Of a DNA stretch of 64,000 bases, positions 1 to 8,372 are shown piece by piece. The position numbers and the translations under genes are program-made. This DNA comes from Eubacterium sp. AF22-9 (GTDB lineage: Bacteria; Bacillota; Clostridia; Lachnospirales; Lachnospiraceae). The stretch's first letter is position 1. Each line of letters begins with the position of its first letter. The notes beneath the pieces are model-generated. The model had not been told where the DNA came from. It did no database searches and saw only the letters and a program-made list of their open reading frames with translations. The DNA is taken from positions 1 to 64,000 of the forward strand of contig QRVH01000007.1 of the NCBI GenBank assembly GCA_003458705.1. Reading direction: 5' to 3'.

Positions 1-5
1 TGTTC

Positions 6-113
6 AAGTGAATTATTTCAGGGTGATGTGAATCGAACCCACGGGTTCGGTCTCCGCTTAAGTGAATTATTTCAGGGTGATGTGAATCGAACCCACGGGT
101 TCGGTCTCCGCTT
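6..113. repeat. exact 54-bp tandem duplication
   Basis: Bases 6-59 are repeated without change at 60-113. The unit contains the short palindrome CGAACCC/GGGTTCG. The perfect identity and head-to-tail position resemble the other exact duplications in this window (4709-4778, 16934-17117, 33158-33335, 53049-53116), so this may be an assembly overlap that was not merged. Confidence 0.9.
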
Positions 114-165
114 CGCTCCGGTCGGTGCCAAGCAGGTGCCACAGGCACCTGGCACCCCATCACCC
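75..165 (+). repeat. multi-hairpin structured element of unknown role
   Basis: An outer 8-bp stem (GGGTGATG at 75-82 with CATCACCC at 158-165) encloses two further hairpins. One is CGAACCC/GGGTTCG (88-94 with 97-103). The other has two stacked stems (124-129 with 151-156, and 134-140 with 144-150) around an ACA loop. It is GC-rich compared with its surroundings and lies just before a separate terminator. It may be the 3' end of an upstream transcript or a dispersed structured repeat. The region 217-373 holds no gene and nothing else I can identify. Confidence 0.55.
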
Positions 166-186
166 GCTCTATTTTTTTGCTTGTAG

Positions 187-216
187 GAAACCCTTAAAAT
201 TATGGGTTTCTTTTTT
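187..216 (+). terminator. intrinsic terminator
   Basis: GAAACCC at 187-193 pairs with GGGTTTC at 204-210, with a 10-nt loop and a run of T at 211-216. It would end transcription coming from left of the window, before the SGNH gene. Confidence 0.75.
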
Positions 217-373
217 ATATAATAAACAAAAGTTTGTTCGGTACACTATATTATAAAGATAAAGCGTTATTAATTATTGAAATATTAAGGTAAGCCTGCT
301 GAAATATTGAAGAAAGTGCGAATTAATGTTATAACAATGTTGCTGATATATTCGGCAGAAAAAGGTGATATGT

Positions 374-1687
374 ATGAAATTAAGGAAACTTGCTATTGTG
401 GGGGCTGTAGCATTAGCTTTAATGGGGACTGTTACAAGTGTTGTTTTGGTGCATGGTAACAGTATTACTAAGGATAAAAAAAGCGATTATGCTGAAACGG
501 AAAGACTTCGTGGTGACAGAACACATGATATTGTAGAAGTTTCAGAAAGTATTGCCGATGATGATAGTTTTATGGGAGAAAATGTAACCGGTAAGAATGA
601 TTATTATAAAAGCGGTCGTGGAATTGCATGCTGGGGAGACAGCATGACAGAAGGAACGGGGTCAGATGAAGGATATCTTCTTACAGATATAGGAAGAGTT
701 GATATCAGTTATTATACATCTCCTCATACTATAGAGCGGCTTACGGGATATAGAACATATAATTTTGGAGTGGCAGGAGAAAAATCAGATGAGATTTCAA
801 GACGTGCAGGCGGACTTGGAATGTATACAGACAGGGATTTATATATAACAAAATATCAATACACAGATGTTGCATTAGTAGACGAAAATGGTGAGCTGGT
901 TCATATGTACGATTACAGTGGATATGGCATTGAATATAATGAATATCCAGATACTGTATATATTGACGGAATTTTATGCCAGATAGAAAACCGGTATGAA
1001 GACAGAGTATCAAAACAACAGCAGGATATTGAAGAGGCTGAGGAGGAAGGCGAGAACTGGTTTGACATCCTGCAGGATTTTGGAGAAGAATTAATACCGG
1101 GAGATTATGAAAATCTTAAGCCGGAAGATTATGTGGTTGGAATCAGAATATGTGATAATGTAGATGAAAATCAGCCAGATGGATTATATGTATCACAGGG
1201 AAGTCAGGTTATGCCCAAAGCATCCGAAGATCATAAGAATGATATCCTTATCATAGAAATGGGAAGTAATGGTGGCTGGGATGATTATGATGAACTTATA
1301 GCACAGTATCAGTCAATTATAGATTATACAGGCTGTGAGGATTATATTATTGTAGGTGATACCGATAATCCGGGAAGTTCCATTGCAGATGAAGGCAGGA
1401 TTAATATGGATAAAAGTGATGACAGCTCGGGTAAAAATTATACTGAATGGGAATCTGCTTTAAGAGATGCATTCGGAGAACATTTTTTTAATACCCGTAT
1501 CTATATGCTTGATTATGGTTTAAGCGATTGTGGATTAAGGGCTTCAGCACTTGATAAAATGTATGGTGCCTTTGGCTGCATATCAGGGAAACTGCGCTCA
1601 GACTGGACACATTTCAATGCGTATGGATATTATGCTAAAGGACTTGGCATATATAAGAAAGGTGTTGAACTTGGATACTGGGAATAA
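374..1687 (+). CDS. secreted SGNH/GDSL-family hydrolase-like protein
   Basis: This 437-residue protein has an N-terminal hydrophobic segment at about residues 7-27 after a Lys/Arg start, which fits a signal peptide or membrane anchor. The SGNH block I motif GDSMTEG puts the nucleophile at about Ser90. Near the C-terminus DWTHFNAYGYYAKG supplies the Asp-x-x-His pair of block V. The middle is unusually acidic and Tyr-rich. The ATG at 374 is preferred over an in-frame GTG at 365 because AAAGGTG at 361-367 serves as its ribosome binding site. SGNH enzymes are esterases or acyl hydrolases acting on sugars, lipids or cell-wall polymers; the substrate here is unknown. The MATE gene follows after 24 bp and may be cotranscribed. 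Confidence 0.75.
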   Translation: MKLRKLAIVGAVALALMGTVTSVVLVHGNSITKDKKSDYAETERLRGDRTHDIVEVSESIADDDSFMGENVTGKNDYYKSGRGIACWGDSMTEGTGSDEGYLLTDIGRVDISYYTSPHTIERLTGYRTYNFGVAGEKSDEISRRAGGLGMYTDRDLYITKYQYTDVALVDENGELVHMYDYSGYGIEYNEYPDTVYIDGILCQIENRYEDRVSKQQQDIEEAEEEGENWFDILQDFGEELIPGDYENLKPEDYVVGIRICDNVDENQPDGLYVSQGSQVMPKASEDHKNDILIIEMGSNGGWDDYDELIAQYQSIIDYTGCEDYIIVGDTDNPGSSIADEGRINMDKSDDSSGKNYTEWESALRDAFGEHFFNTRIYMLDYGLSDCGLRASALDKMYGAFGCISGKLRSDWTHFNAYGYYAKGLGIYKKGVELGYWE

Positions 1688-1711
1688 GATGCTTTGTAAG
1701 GAAAGTAAGTA

Positions 1712-3067
1712 ATGAGTAAGAATAAATACGAAATAGATATGTGCAATGGCACAATAATGGATAAGTTAATATCGTTTTCAGTGCCGTTGATGCTTTCAGG
1801 AATACTACAGTTAATGTTTAATGCTGTAGATATAATTGTTGTTGGAAGATTTGCAGGAAGCGAGTCGTTAGCAGCAGTAGGTTCAACGACAGCGCTTATT
1901 AATATGTTTGTTAATCTTTTCATAGGAGTTTCGTTGGGAGCAAATGTACTGGCTGCCAGATTCTATGCGTCAGGCAAACATAAAGAGATGTCAGAGACAG
2001 TGCATACTGCGATAACATTTGCAGCAATAAGCGGAGTTGTGATGGCGCTGATAGGCGTGCTGATGGCTAAGCCGGCACTTGAGCTTATGGGAACGCCGGA
2101 TGATGTAATTAACCTCTCAACACTGTATATGAGAATATATTTTCTTGGTATGCCATTCTTTATGCTTTATAACTATGGTGCGGCTGTTCTTAGAGCAGTT
2201 GGTGATACCAAGAGACCGCTGATGTTTCTTATAGCAGCGGGAATTATAAATGCATGCCTTAATATGGTACTTGTTATTGTGTTTAACTTAGGGGTTGCAG
2301 GAGTGGCAATCGCAACAATATTTTCACAGTTTATATCGTGTGTGCTTGTATTAAGATGTCTGAATAAGACAGATGCAAGTTACCAGTTGAGATTCTCAAA
2401 GCTAAAGATAAAGGGATACTATCTTAAACAGATATTTCAGGTTGGAATTCCGGCAGGAATACAGAGTACAGTTATTAATTTCTCAAATGCTTTGCTGCAG
2501 TCGTCGGTTAATTCATTCGGTTCAACAGCAATGGCAGGATATACAGCAGCCAACAATATTCTTGGCTTTCTATATGCATCAATTAATTCAGTAACACAGG
2601 CCTGCATGAGTTTTACAAGTCAGAATTATGGTGTAAGGAAGTTCAAGAGAATGGACAAGGTGCTTATAGATTGTGCAATACTTTCGGTAGGAGCATCACT
2701 TGTATTTGGCTGCGGTGCATATATATTTGGTGATAAAGTGCTTATGATATACACTAATAGTGAAGATGTTATCAAATGTGGTGTTGAGATATTATCAATT
2801 ACTACAGTACCATATTTCTTATGTGGAATAATGGATCTGTTTCCGGGCGCGCTTCGTGGAATGGGGTATTCGCTAGTACCTATGATATTATCAGTTATTG
2901 GTACTGTAGGAATGAGGATATTCTGGATATTCGTCATATTCCCAAGTCACAGAACTCTTTATGACCTGTTCATATCATATCCGGCATCATGGACGGCAAC
3001 GATAATTATGCAGGTTATATGTTTCCTTGTAGTACGTCGAAAAGTGCATTCACAGATTAATAAATGA
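1712..3067 (+). CDS. MATE-family multidrug/sodium antiporter
   Basis: The 451-residue integral membrane protein has about twelve hydrophobic segments in two related halves. It opens with the MATE-type sequence ISFSVPLMLSGILQLMF, followed by VDIIVVGRFAGSESLAAVG. Length matches the family (440-470 residues). MATE proteins expel cationic drugs or metabolites in exchange for Na+ or H+. Its ATG is 24 bp after the SGNH gene. It ends in a convergent terminator shared with the TetR gene on the other strand, which could regulate it but has its operator at the far end. The substrate cannot be read from sequence. Confidence 0.9.
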   Translation: MSKNKYEIDMCNGTIMDKLISFSVPLMLSGILQLMFNAVDIIVVGRFAGSESLAAVGSTTALINMFVNLFIGVSLGANVLAARFYASGKHKEMSETVHTAITFAAISGVVMALIGVLMAKPALELMGTPDDVINLSTLYMRIYFLGMPFFMLYNYGAAVLRAVGDTKRPLMFLIAAGIINACLNMVLVIVFNLGVAGVAIATIFSQFISCVLVLRCLNKTDASYQLRFSKLKIKGYYLKQIFQVGIPAGIQSTVINFSNALLQSSVNSFGSTAMAGYTAANNILGFLYASINSVTQACMSFTSQNYGVRKFKRMDKVLIDCAILSVGASLVFGCGAYIFGDKVLMIYTNSEDVIKCGVEILSITTVPYFLCGIMDLFPGALRGMGYSLVPMILSVIGTVGMRIFWIFVIFPSHRTLYDLFISYPASWTATIIMQVICFLVVRRKVHSQINK

Positions 3068-3080
3068 TTATAAAATATTT

Positions 3081-3104
3081 AAGCCATTCCGGAAGGAGTG
3101 GCTT
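3081..3104. terminator. bidirectional terminator between MATE and TetR genes
   Basis: AAGCCATTCC at 3081-3090 pairs with GGAGTGGCTT at 3095-3104 (one G-U pair) around a GGAA loop. A/T-rich flanks on both sides suit termination of both convergent genes. Confidence 0.65.
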
Positions 3105-3105
3105 A

Positions 3106-3630
3106 TTAACTATAAAGTTCTTCAAGAGTTCTGGCTATCTCGCCAGCATCACAGTCACATCCGTTTTCTTCCCATTTTAAAAATGTATTAAGCAATCCGC
3201 CAGAGTAACAGTATAGTCTGTACTCAGAGTAATTCTTAGGATTCGTAAAATGTTCAGACATAAAATTATTAATGCTGTTAATAAGAATAGAATGAAGTCC
3301 ACATCTTGAAAGAGTAAGAAAATAATCCTTATAACGGTTAAAGAATTCAAGTGCAAAAAGAATGTGGGAATAATCCAGGAAGCTCCCGTTTTCAGGGTTG
3401 TTGGCACATTCTTCCAGATATTCAATTATAATAATGTTAAGATAGTCGCATAGTGCATCATGGATTGATTCATAATATTTGTAAAAAGTTATGCGTGATA
3501 CACCGGCACATTTCGCCACACTCGTAATTCGAATCTTATCAAAATCAGTGTCTTTAAGAAGCTTGATTATTGCTTCACCTATGCACATTCGTGTAAATGT
3601 ATTTTTAGAATCTTTGTTAACTATATTCAT
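3106..3630 (-). CDS. TetR/AcrR-family transcriptional regulator
   Basis: The 174-residue protein has an N-terminal helix-turn-helix at about residues 33-62, with ITSVAKCAGVSRITFYKYY as the recognition region typical of TetR proteins. The rest is the helical ligand and dimer domain, whose ligand is unknown. Length fits the family. It is divergent from the DegV gene and convergent with the MATE gene. A perfect 12-bp-arm palindrome lies 14-42 bp upstream of its start, indicating autoregulation and possibly control of the divergent DegV gene. Confidence 0.85.
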   Translation of the reverse strand: MNIVNKDSKNTFTRMCIGEAIIKLLKDTDFDKIRITSVAKCAGVSRITFYKYYESIHDALCDYLNIIIIEYLEECANNPENGSFLDYSHILFALEFFNRYKDYFLTLSRCGLHSILINSINNFMSEHFTNPKNYSEYRLYCYSGGLLNTFLKWEENGCDCDAGEIARTLEELYS

Positions 3631-3643
3631 AATGTACTCCTGA

Positions 3644-3672
3644 AATATACAAAAACGCTATTTTTGTATATT
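3644..3672. promoter_or_regulatory. palindromic operator, probably for the adjacent TetR protein
   Basis: AATATACAAAAA at 3644-3655 and TTTTTGTATATT at 3661-3672 are perfect 12-bp arms around the spacer CGCTA. It sits in the divergent TetR/DegV intergenic region immediately upstream of the TetR start. The arm length and position fit a TetR-family operator; the assignment to this particular regulator is inference. Confidence 0.7.
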
Positions 3673-3760
3673 GTAACACTATAAGTTATAAAATACAATA
3701 TGACATAGTATTTAAAACTACATCGAAACGGAGTATATCCGGCGAACAGGAGGATTAATA

Positions 3761-4588
3761 ATGAGATTAGTAGCAGATTCAGCATGTGATATAAAAGAAC
3801 TTGAGGGAATGGTCTTTAAGGCAGTTCCGCTTACAATATCTACAGATAACGAGGAGTTTTGTGATGATGGACAGCTTGATATTCATAGAATGCTTGATGT
3901 CCTTGAAAAACATAAGGGACGTTCATACACTGCGTGTCCTGGAATAGATGCGTGGCTTGAAGCTTTTGGCGATGATAATGAGATATTTGTTGTAACAATA
4001 ACTGCAGGAATGTCAGGAACATATAATTCTGCAATGGCAGCGAGAGCAGTGTATCTGGAGGAACATCCACAGGCTAAGGTCAGAGTAATAGATTCTAAAA
4101 GCACTGGTCCACAGATGCGTCTTATACTGGAACAATTGCAGCAAATGATTAAAGAAGGAAAGAAATTTGAAGAGATAGATGGAGCAATAGATGCATATAT
4201 GCAGAAAACAAGATTGTTCTGTTCATTAAAATCACTGCATAATCTTGCACAGAATGGTCGTGTAAGCAAGGTTGTAGCATCGGCTGCGGAGGTTCTTGGC
4301 ATAAGTGTAATAGGAACAGCAAGCAGTCATGGAACATTAGAAGCAATCGGTAAATGCAGAGGTGATAAAAAGCTTCTTGTAAAACTGCAGGCATTACTTG
4401 ACGATGCAGGATATGAAGGCGGAAAACTGAGAATATGTCATGTTGAGAATGAAGCTCTTGCAGATAAGATAGCTGATATGATAAAGCAGGCATATGGCGC
4501 TGCGGATGTGTGTGTATATAAAGCAGGAGGATTATGCAGTTATTATGCTGAGCGAGGTGGAATAATACTCAGCTGTGAAACAAAATAA
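3761..4588 (+). CDS. DegV-family fatty-acid binding protein (FakB-like)
   Basis: The 275-residue protein begins MRLVADSACDI, the start typical of DegV proteins, and contains TSCPG-like YTACPGIDAW and TITAGMSGTYNSA, the fatty-acid head-group binding loops of the family. DegV/FakB proteins carry a fatty acid to the kinase FakA, which phosphorylates it for phospholipid synthesis or storage. AGGAGG sits before the ATG. The gene lies just ahead of the whole fatty acid synthesis operon, suggesting a link between exogenous fatty acid use and synthesis. No fakA is seen here. Confidence 0.88.
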   Translation: MRLVADSACDIKELEGMVFKAVPLTISTDNEEFCDDGQLDIHRMLDVLEKHKGRSYTACPGIDAWLEAFGDDNEIFVVTITAGMSGTYNSAMAARAVYLEEHPQAKVRVIDSKSTGPQMRLILEQLQQMIKEGKKFEEIDGAIDAYMQKTRLFCSLKSLHNLAQNGRVSKVVASAAEVLGISVIGTASSHGTLEAIGKCRGDKKLLVKLQALLDDAGYEGGKLRICHVENEALADKIADMIKQAYGAADVCVYKAGGLCSYYAERGGIILSCETK

Positions 4589-4593
4589 ATACT

Positions 4594-4606
4594 TTGAATA
4601 TCAAAA
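4594..4606. promoter_or_regulatory. FabT/MarR-type operator upstream of fatty acid operon
   Basis: TTTGAATATCAAA is a near-perfect palindrome (TTTGA-N3-TCAAA) matching the core of the FabT site known in Gram-positive fatty acid operons. It ends 5 bp before the -35 box of the acpP promoter. A MarR-family gene closes the operon and is the natural candidate to bind it. Confidence 0.6.
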
Positions 4607-4611
4607 TAGTA

Positions 4612-4640
4612 TTGACAAACCAGATTTGTGCTCTTATAAT
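4612..4640 (+). promoter_or_regulatory. strong sigma-A promoter of the fatty acid operon
   Basis: TTGACA at 4612-4617 and TATAAT at 4635-4640 are both perfect consensus hexamers with 17-bp spacing. The start of acpP lies about 58 bp past the -10 box. The tandem AT-rich stretch at 4648-4675 follows the predicted start site. Confidence 0.85.
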
Positions 4641-4698
4641 TAGCTCAAATATATTAGTTAAATATATTTAGATAAAATTATTTAAGGAGAACAAATCA

Positions 4699-4964
4699 AT
4701 GACATTTGAAAAAGTAAAAGAAATTATTATGGATACTATTAACAAAAAGTAAAAGAAATTATTATGGATACTATTAACTGCTCAGAGGATAAGATTACAT
4801 TAGAAGCGAATTTAAAGGATGACCTTGGAATTGATTCACTTGATTCAATGGAACTTATGATGGCAGTTGAAGATGCTTATGGAATTACTGTTCCAGAAGA
4901 AGAACTTCCTAATCTTACATCAGTTAAAGCAATTGTTGAGTATGTTGACAAGAATGCAGCTTAA
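4699..4964 (+). CDS. acpP: acyl carrier protein (reading frame broken by a 35-bp duplication)
   Basis: AcpP carries growing acyl chains on a phosphopantetheine arm during fatty acid synthesis. Starting at ATG 4699 (AAGGAG upstream), the frame reads MTFEKVKEIIMDTIN and then hits a stop because bases 4709-4743 are repeated exactly at 4744-4778. Removing one copy gives a normal 76-residue ACP with the prosthetic-group serine in GIDSLDS (about Ser35) and the acidic helix MELMMAVEDAYGI. An ACP is essential, so the duplication is probably an assembly artefact. First gene of the operon. Confidence 0.9.
4709..4778 (+). repeat. exact 35-bp tandem duplication inside acpP
   Basis: 4709-4743 equals 4744-4778 base for base. 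35 is not a multiple of three, so the duplication shifts the acpP frame. Confidence 0.95.
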
Positions 4965-4993
4965 CATAAAGATTTTAAGGAAGACAGTTTGTT

Positions 4994-5445
4994 ATGAATA
5001 TTAATGATATTTATGGGATTATAGATAAGTTTGATGCAAGTGGATGCAGCGAACTGAATCTGGAGATGAATGGCGTATGCTTGGACTGAAGAAAACAATG
5101 CACGAAGCCAAATGTGATGTGCCTGTAAAGAAAGATATTGTTCGCATTAATACAGAACAGGAACAGACCGTTACAGCTATTCAGGACGTACAGCCACAGT
5201 CAGATGAGCATATTAAAGAAATTAAAGCGCCATTGGTTGGAACTTTCTATACAGCAGCAGGTCCTGATGAGGAACCTTTTGTAAAACCAGGGCAGAGCGT
5301 TCATGCAGGTGATGTTATTGGAATAATTGAAGCAATGAAGCTGATGAACGAAGTTACAGCAGATTGTGACGGTACGGTTAAGGAAGTGGCAGCAGAGAAT
5401 GGCACTATGGTTGAGTATGGACAGCCGCTTGTAATCCTTAATTAA
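4994..5445 (+). CDS. accB: biotin carboxyl carrier protein of acetyl-CoA carboxylase (one-base frameshift)
   Basis: AccB carries the biotin on which CO2 moves between AccC and the AccD/AccA carboxyltransferase. The C-terminal biotinyl domain is clear: the biotinylated lysine is in EAMKLMNE (about residue 116 of 150) and the chain ends in YGQPLVILN. The N-terminal part ([20 protein letters not shown]) starts at ATG 4994 and reaches a stop at 5087-5089, while the rest continues in another frame. One missing base near 5078-5089 explains this. The corrected gene would be 150 residues, the usual size. A Gln/Glu-rich linker separates the two ends. Confidence 0.88.
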
Positions 5446-5459
5446 CGGAGGTAGCAGAA

Positions 5460-6814
5460 GTGTTTAAGAGAATACTGATAGCAAACCGTGGTGAAATAGC
5501 GTTAAGGATAATCAGATGCTGCCGTGAGATGGATGTAGAAACCGTAATTGTATATTCAACAGCAGATAAGGATTCACTTGCTGTTATGGCAGCAGACAAG
5601 GCAGTTTGCATTGGACCGGCAAAGGCGGCTGAAAGTTATCTTAATCAGGATGCGATAATAGAAACAGCAATACTGACAGGGTGTGAGGCAGTCCACCCTG
5701 GTTATGGCTTTCTGTCTGAGAATGCTGCATTTGCAAGAAAATGTGAGGAGAACAATCTTATATTTATAGGACCATCAGCTGACATAATAAGCAGCATGGG
5801 AGATAAACAGTCGGCAAGGCAGCTTATGATTGAATGCGGGGTCCCGGTTGTACCAGGATCTGATGGTCTGGTTGCAACAGCAGAGGAAGCAGCACACATT
5901 GCAGAAAGAATTGGTTATCCGGTACTTATTAAAGCGTCAGCTGGAGGCGGTGGAAAAGGAATGCGCAAGGCATTCAGCAGAGAAGATATAGAAAATGCAT
6001 TTGAAACCGCTAAGAGTGAAGCTAAAGCTGCATTTGGCAACGATGATATGTACATAGAGAAGCTGATAATCAATCCACGGCATATTGAGATACAGATTCT
6101 TGCAGATAAATATGGCAATACAATATATCTTGGAGAACGTGACTGTTCAATCCAGCGTAATAATCAGAAGCTCTAGAGGAAGCTCCGAGTGCAAGATTAT
6201 GTAAAGATCAGCGGACAGTCATGGGAGAGACTGCAGTAAGAGCTGCCAGAGCAGCAGGATATTATAGTGCAGGAACTGTTGAATTCGTTGTGAATGAACA
6301 GGGTGACTACTATTTTATAGAGATGAATACGAGAATACAGGTTGAACATCCGGTAACTGAGCAGGTTACAGGTATTGACCTTATAAGAGAACAGATAAGA
6401 ATAGCTGCCGGAATGAAGCTTAATATCACTCAGGAAGATACATGTGTCAATGGACATGCAATTGAGTGCAGAATAAATGCGGCTACACCGGGAGTTATTA
6501 AATTCTTACATTTTCCAGATGGTTATGGAGTAAGAGTTGAGAGCCATCTTTTTGAAGGTTATGAAGTGAGTCCGTATTATGATTCAATGATTGCCAAGAT
6601 TATAGTGACTGGAAGCAGCAGACTTGAGGCGGTAAGACGATTAAGAAGAGCTCTTGAGGAACTGATAATTGAAGGAGTTAAGACTAACAGAGAGTTCATG
6701 CATCTTCTTACATATCATAAGGATTTTATAAGAGGAAATTACAATACAGGTTTCTGGGAGAAGAATCATACCGAAATTGAAAAGTGGCTTAAGGAAGGAA
6801 TTACAGTTAAATGA
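5460..6814 (+). CDS. accC: biotin carboxylase subunit of acetyl-CoA carboxylase (one-base frameshift)
   Basis: AccC uses ATP and bicarbonate to carboxylate the biotin of AccB. The GTG start at 5460 follows CGGAGG. The N-terminal domain ([17 protein letters not shown]), the ATP-grasp loop [14 protein letters not shown] and the catalytic-site sequence [14 protein letters not shown] are all present. The frame stops at 6174-6176 after SIQRNNQKL and resumes one base out with EEAPSA. A single lost A near 6173 restores a 451-residue protein, normal for AccC. The 3' end overlaps accD by 4 bp, indicating translational coupling. Confidence 0.9.
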
Positions 6815-7584
6815 ATATCAATGACATTTTCTTAAAGCGTAAGAAAAGGTGGGGTACTATCAACAGATTAAGGGATAGTGAGGAACAGGCAGACGGAAGC
6901 CTTACACCATCAAGAAGAATTGCACTTATAAGTGATGACAAAAGTTTCAGGGAATTGTATGCACAGGTTAAGACAGGCAATCCAAACAGCTTTCCGGGAT
7001 ATGAGAAAAAGGTTGAAGCAAACAGATTAAAGACAGGCCAGCAGGATGCAGTAGTTACTGGAACATGCCGAATTGGCGGAGTCAAAACAGCTGTTGCAGT
7101 TATGGATAAAAGATTCCTTATGGGAAGCATGGGAATTGCGGTAGGTGAAAAGATTACAAGACTCACAGAATATGCAATGAAAAGAAAACTGCCACTTATA
7201 ATATTCGCTGCAAGCGGTGGAGCGAGAATGCAGGAAGGTCTTTTCTCGCTTATGCAGATGGCAAAGACAACAGCGGCAATTGAAAAGTTCAAGGATGCTG
7301 GTGGATTATTTATATCATATCTCACTAATCCAACAACAGGTGGTGTGAGCGCAAGCTTTGCAAGTCTTGGTGACATTATAATTGCTGAACCAGGAGCACT
7401 TATATGCTTTGCCGGGCCAAGAGTTATTGAACAGACTATCGGACAGAAGCTGCCGGAAGGCTTCCAGCACTCAGAGTTTCTGTTAGAACATGGCATGATA
7501 GATATGATAGTTGACAGAAAAGATATGAAGCAGACTTTATCAAAGATATTGAAAATGCATGTGAATACCGGAGGAGAAGCATGA
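6811..7584 (+). CDS. accD: acetyl-CoA carboxylase carboxyltransferase beta subunit, lacking the zinc ribbon
   Basis: AccD with AccA transfers the carboxyl group from biotin to acetyl-CoA, making malonyl-CoA. The crotonase-fold body is well conserved: [36 protein letters not shown] and [13 protein letters not shown]-like [13 protein letters not shown]. The protein is only 257 residues; the family usually has 280-300 with an N-terminal four-cysteine zinc ribbon. Here about 22 residues without any cysteine pair link KKRWGTI to the conserved SFRELY region, so the ribbon is absent. The frame is open throughout. Start and stop overlap accC and accA by 4 bp each. Confidence 0.9.
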   Translation: MNINDIFLKRKKRWGTINRLRDSEEQADGSLTPSRRIALISDDKSFRELYAQVKTGNPNSFPGYEKKVEANRLKTGQQDAVVTGTCRIGGVKTAVAVMDKRFLMGSMGIAVGEKITRLTEYAMKRKLPLIIFAASGGARMQEGLFSLMQMAKTTAAIEKFKDAGGLFISYLTNPTTGGVSASFASLGDIIIAEPGALICFAGPRVIEQTIGQKLPEGFQHSEFLLEHGMIDMIVDRKDMKQTLSKILKMHVNTGGEA

Positions 7585-8372
7585 ACAGTGAAAATGTTTT
7601 AACACCATATGAGAAAGTTCTTGCAGCCAGAAAAAGTGACCGCCCGGATATTATGAAATACATAGAAGTGCTTTTCGATGATTTTATAGAAATGCATGGT
7701 GACAGATATTATAAAGATGACAAAAGCCTTGTTGCAGGAATTGCTTCATTTAACGGGAGAACGGTAACTGTTATTGGAAACCGCAAAGGAAAGAATATAG
7801 AAGAGAATATAAGATATAACTTTGGAATGGCGTCACCTGAAGGGTATAGAAAAGCAGTCCGTGTTATGAAACAGGCTGAAAAATTCAGGAGACCTGTCAT
7901 AACATTTGTTGACACGCCAGGTGCATATCCGGGTATGGAAGCAGAAAGCAACGGACAGAGTAATGCGATTGCAGGAAGTATAGCAGCAATGCTTAAGCTT
8001 ACAGTACCTGTTATATCTGTAATCACAGGTGAAGGTGGAAGCGGAGGTGCATTGGCACTGGCGGCAGCCGACAGGGTGTACATGCTTGAAAATGCAGTAT
8101 ATTCAATTCTGTCTCCAGAAGGGTTTGCGTCAATAATATATAAGGATGCTAAGAAAGCACCACAGGCAAGTGAGATTATGAAGCTTACTGCACAGGAACT
8201 TTTTACTGCCGGACTTGTTGATGGTGTAATTGCAGAAGGAGACAGGTGTTTTTCAGATATAGCAAGAATGTTAGAAAAAGAACTCGGAATTCTTGGCAGG
8301 ATGAAATCAAAAGAGATTGTTAATTCAAGATATGACAAATTCAGGAATATAGACAGGGGAGAGATAAAGTGA
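7581..8372 (+). CDS. accA: acetyl-CoA carboxylase carboxyltransferase alpha subunit
   Basis: The 263-residue partner of AccD has the typical features [43 protein letters not shown] and [11 protein letters not shown], which form the biotin and oxyanion-hole parts of the active site. It is shorter at the N-terminus than proteobacterial AccA (about 319) but usual for Firmicutes. Its start overlaps the accD stop and its stop overlaps the fabH start by 4 bp, so the carboxylase subunits and FabH appear translationally coupled. Confidence 0.95.
   Translation: MNSENVLTPYEKVLAARKSDRPDIMKYIEVLFDDFIEMHGDRYYKDDKSLVAGIASFNGRTVTVIGNRKGKNIEENIRYNFGMASPEGYRKAVRVMKQAEKFRRPVITFVDTPGAYPGMEAESNGQSNAIAGSIAAMLKLTVPVISVITGEGGSGGALALAAADRVYMLENAVYSILSPEGFASIIYKDAKKAPQASEIMKLTAQELFTAGLVDGVIAEGDRCFSDIARMLEKELGILGRMKSKEIVNSRYDKFRNIDRGEIK

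Noticed and set aside
88-103. tRNA T-arm-like sequence near the left edge
   Set aside because: The GGTTCGATTC-like element on the minus strand has a broken 5-bp stem and no acceptor, D or anticodon arms can be placed. It pairs better as a simple palindrome.
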